A stretch of DNA of 64,000 nt, from positions 620,001 through 684,000 of the forward strand of contig NZ_AP024643.1 in NCBI RefSeq assembly GCF_019977195.1, read 5' to 3'. Position numbers and translations under genes: made by a program. The stretch is from Arthrobacter sp. StoSoilA2. GTDB taxonomy: Bacteria > Actinomycetota > Actinomycetes > Actinomycetales > Micrococcaceae. Shown piece after piece: positions 63,977 to 64,000 of the stretch. Position 1 is the stretch's first letter, and every line of letters starts with the position of its first letter. The notes below the pieces were generated by a model that made no database searches, was not told where the DNA came from, and saw only the letters and a list, made by a program, of their open reading frames with translations.

Positions 63977-64000
63977 CCCGCATATACAAAGGGAGAACCT

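Noticed and set aside
1..64000. CRISPR arrays, phage genes, insertion sequences, rRNA genes and toxin-antitoxin pairs
   Set aside because: I looked for regularly spaced repeats, transposase or integrase motifs and paired small genes on both strands and found none. The gene at 39503 sits beside a LytR_C protein and shows no toxin partner.

Overview
The window comes from a high-GC actinobacterial chromosome. It looks like Micrococcaceae, probably Arthrobacter or Paenarthrobacter. The support is the SRP RNA gene next to dnaX and recR, a DUF4193 zinc-ribbon protein, a standalone LytR_C protein, an actinobacterial-type PutA, many TetR/MarR/LacI-controlled transport and sugar operons, and frequent GTG/TTG and leaderless starts. 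The genus is inferred; no 16S gene is present. No IS element, phage, CRISPR array or rRNA was seen.

Layout: 1-2.6 kb holds the 3' end of map, an OhrR-like regulator divergent from two small paralogous genes, a LapA-like membrane gene coupled to a tiny acidic protein, and a DUF4193 gene. 2.7-6.0 kb is a GH3 glycosidase divergent from a TetR gene, with twin operators between them. 6.0-12.5 kb looks like an accessory block: a TetR remnant, an intact TetR, then SDR, epoxide-hydrolase-like, thioredoxin-reductase-like, NmrA-like and flavin monooxygenase genes in one direction. 12.5-21.6 kb is core genome: lysC, a membrane protein, recR, dnaX, ffs, a VanY-type carboxypeptidase, two lesser-known genes and tRNA-Ser(GGA).

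21.7-33.4 kb carries a LysR/putA pair, a polyamine-type ABC operon, an MpaB-family (DUF2236) gene and a MarR-controlled DHA2 exporter. 33.5-41.2 kb has an M23 peptidase with a Thr/Pro/Val-rich tail, glutathione peroxidase, a metallophosphoesterase, a Stealth phosphotransferase with a HAD phosphatase, a conserved hypothetical/LytR_C pair and a TetR gene. 41.3-50.1 kb has an MFS symporter, a putative lipoprotein and a LacI-controlled arabinoside operon (binding protein, two permeases, GH51). 50.1-54.9 kb has a DsbA-type protein, a GT4/debranching-type glycosidase pair and a GNAT enzyme. 54.9-61.0 kb is a tctC-tctB-tctA-usp operon divergent from a CitA/CitB-type two-component system. The end has a ChaB-like protein, an LLM flavin oxidoreductase, and a TetR with twin operators facing a small gene.

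Common themes are carbon and amine scavenging (polyamine, arabinoside, tricarboxylate, proline), redox chemistry, and tight local control. Several genes, mainly regulators, share a promoter in which a TANNNT-like -10 box sits exactly six bases before the ATG/GTG, the signature of leaderless mRNAs. The observations most worth following are this promoter class, a probable ATC start in the Stealth gene, the oxidoreductase block beside lysC, and the Usp gene translationally coupled to a TctA permease.
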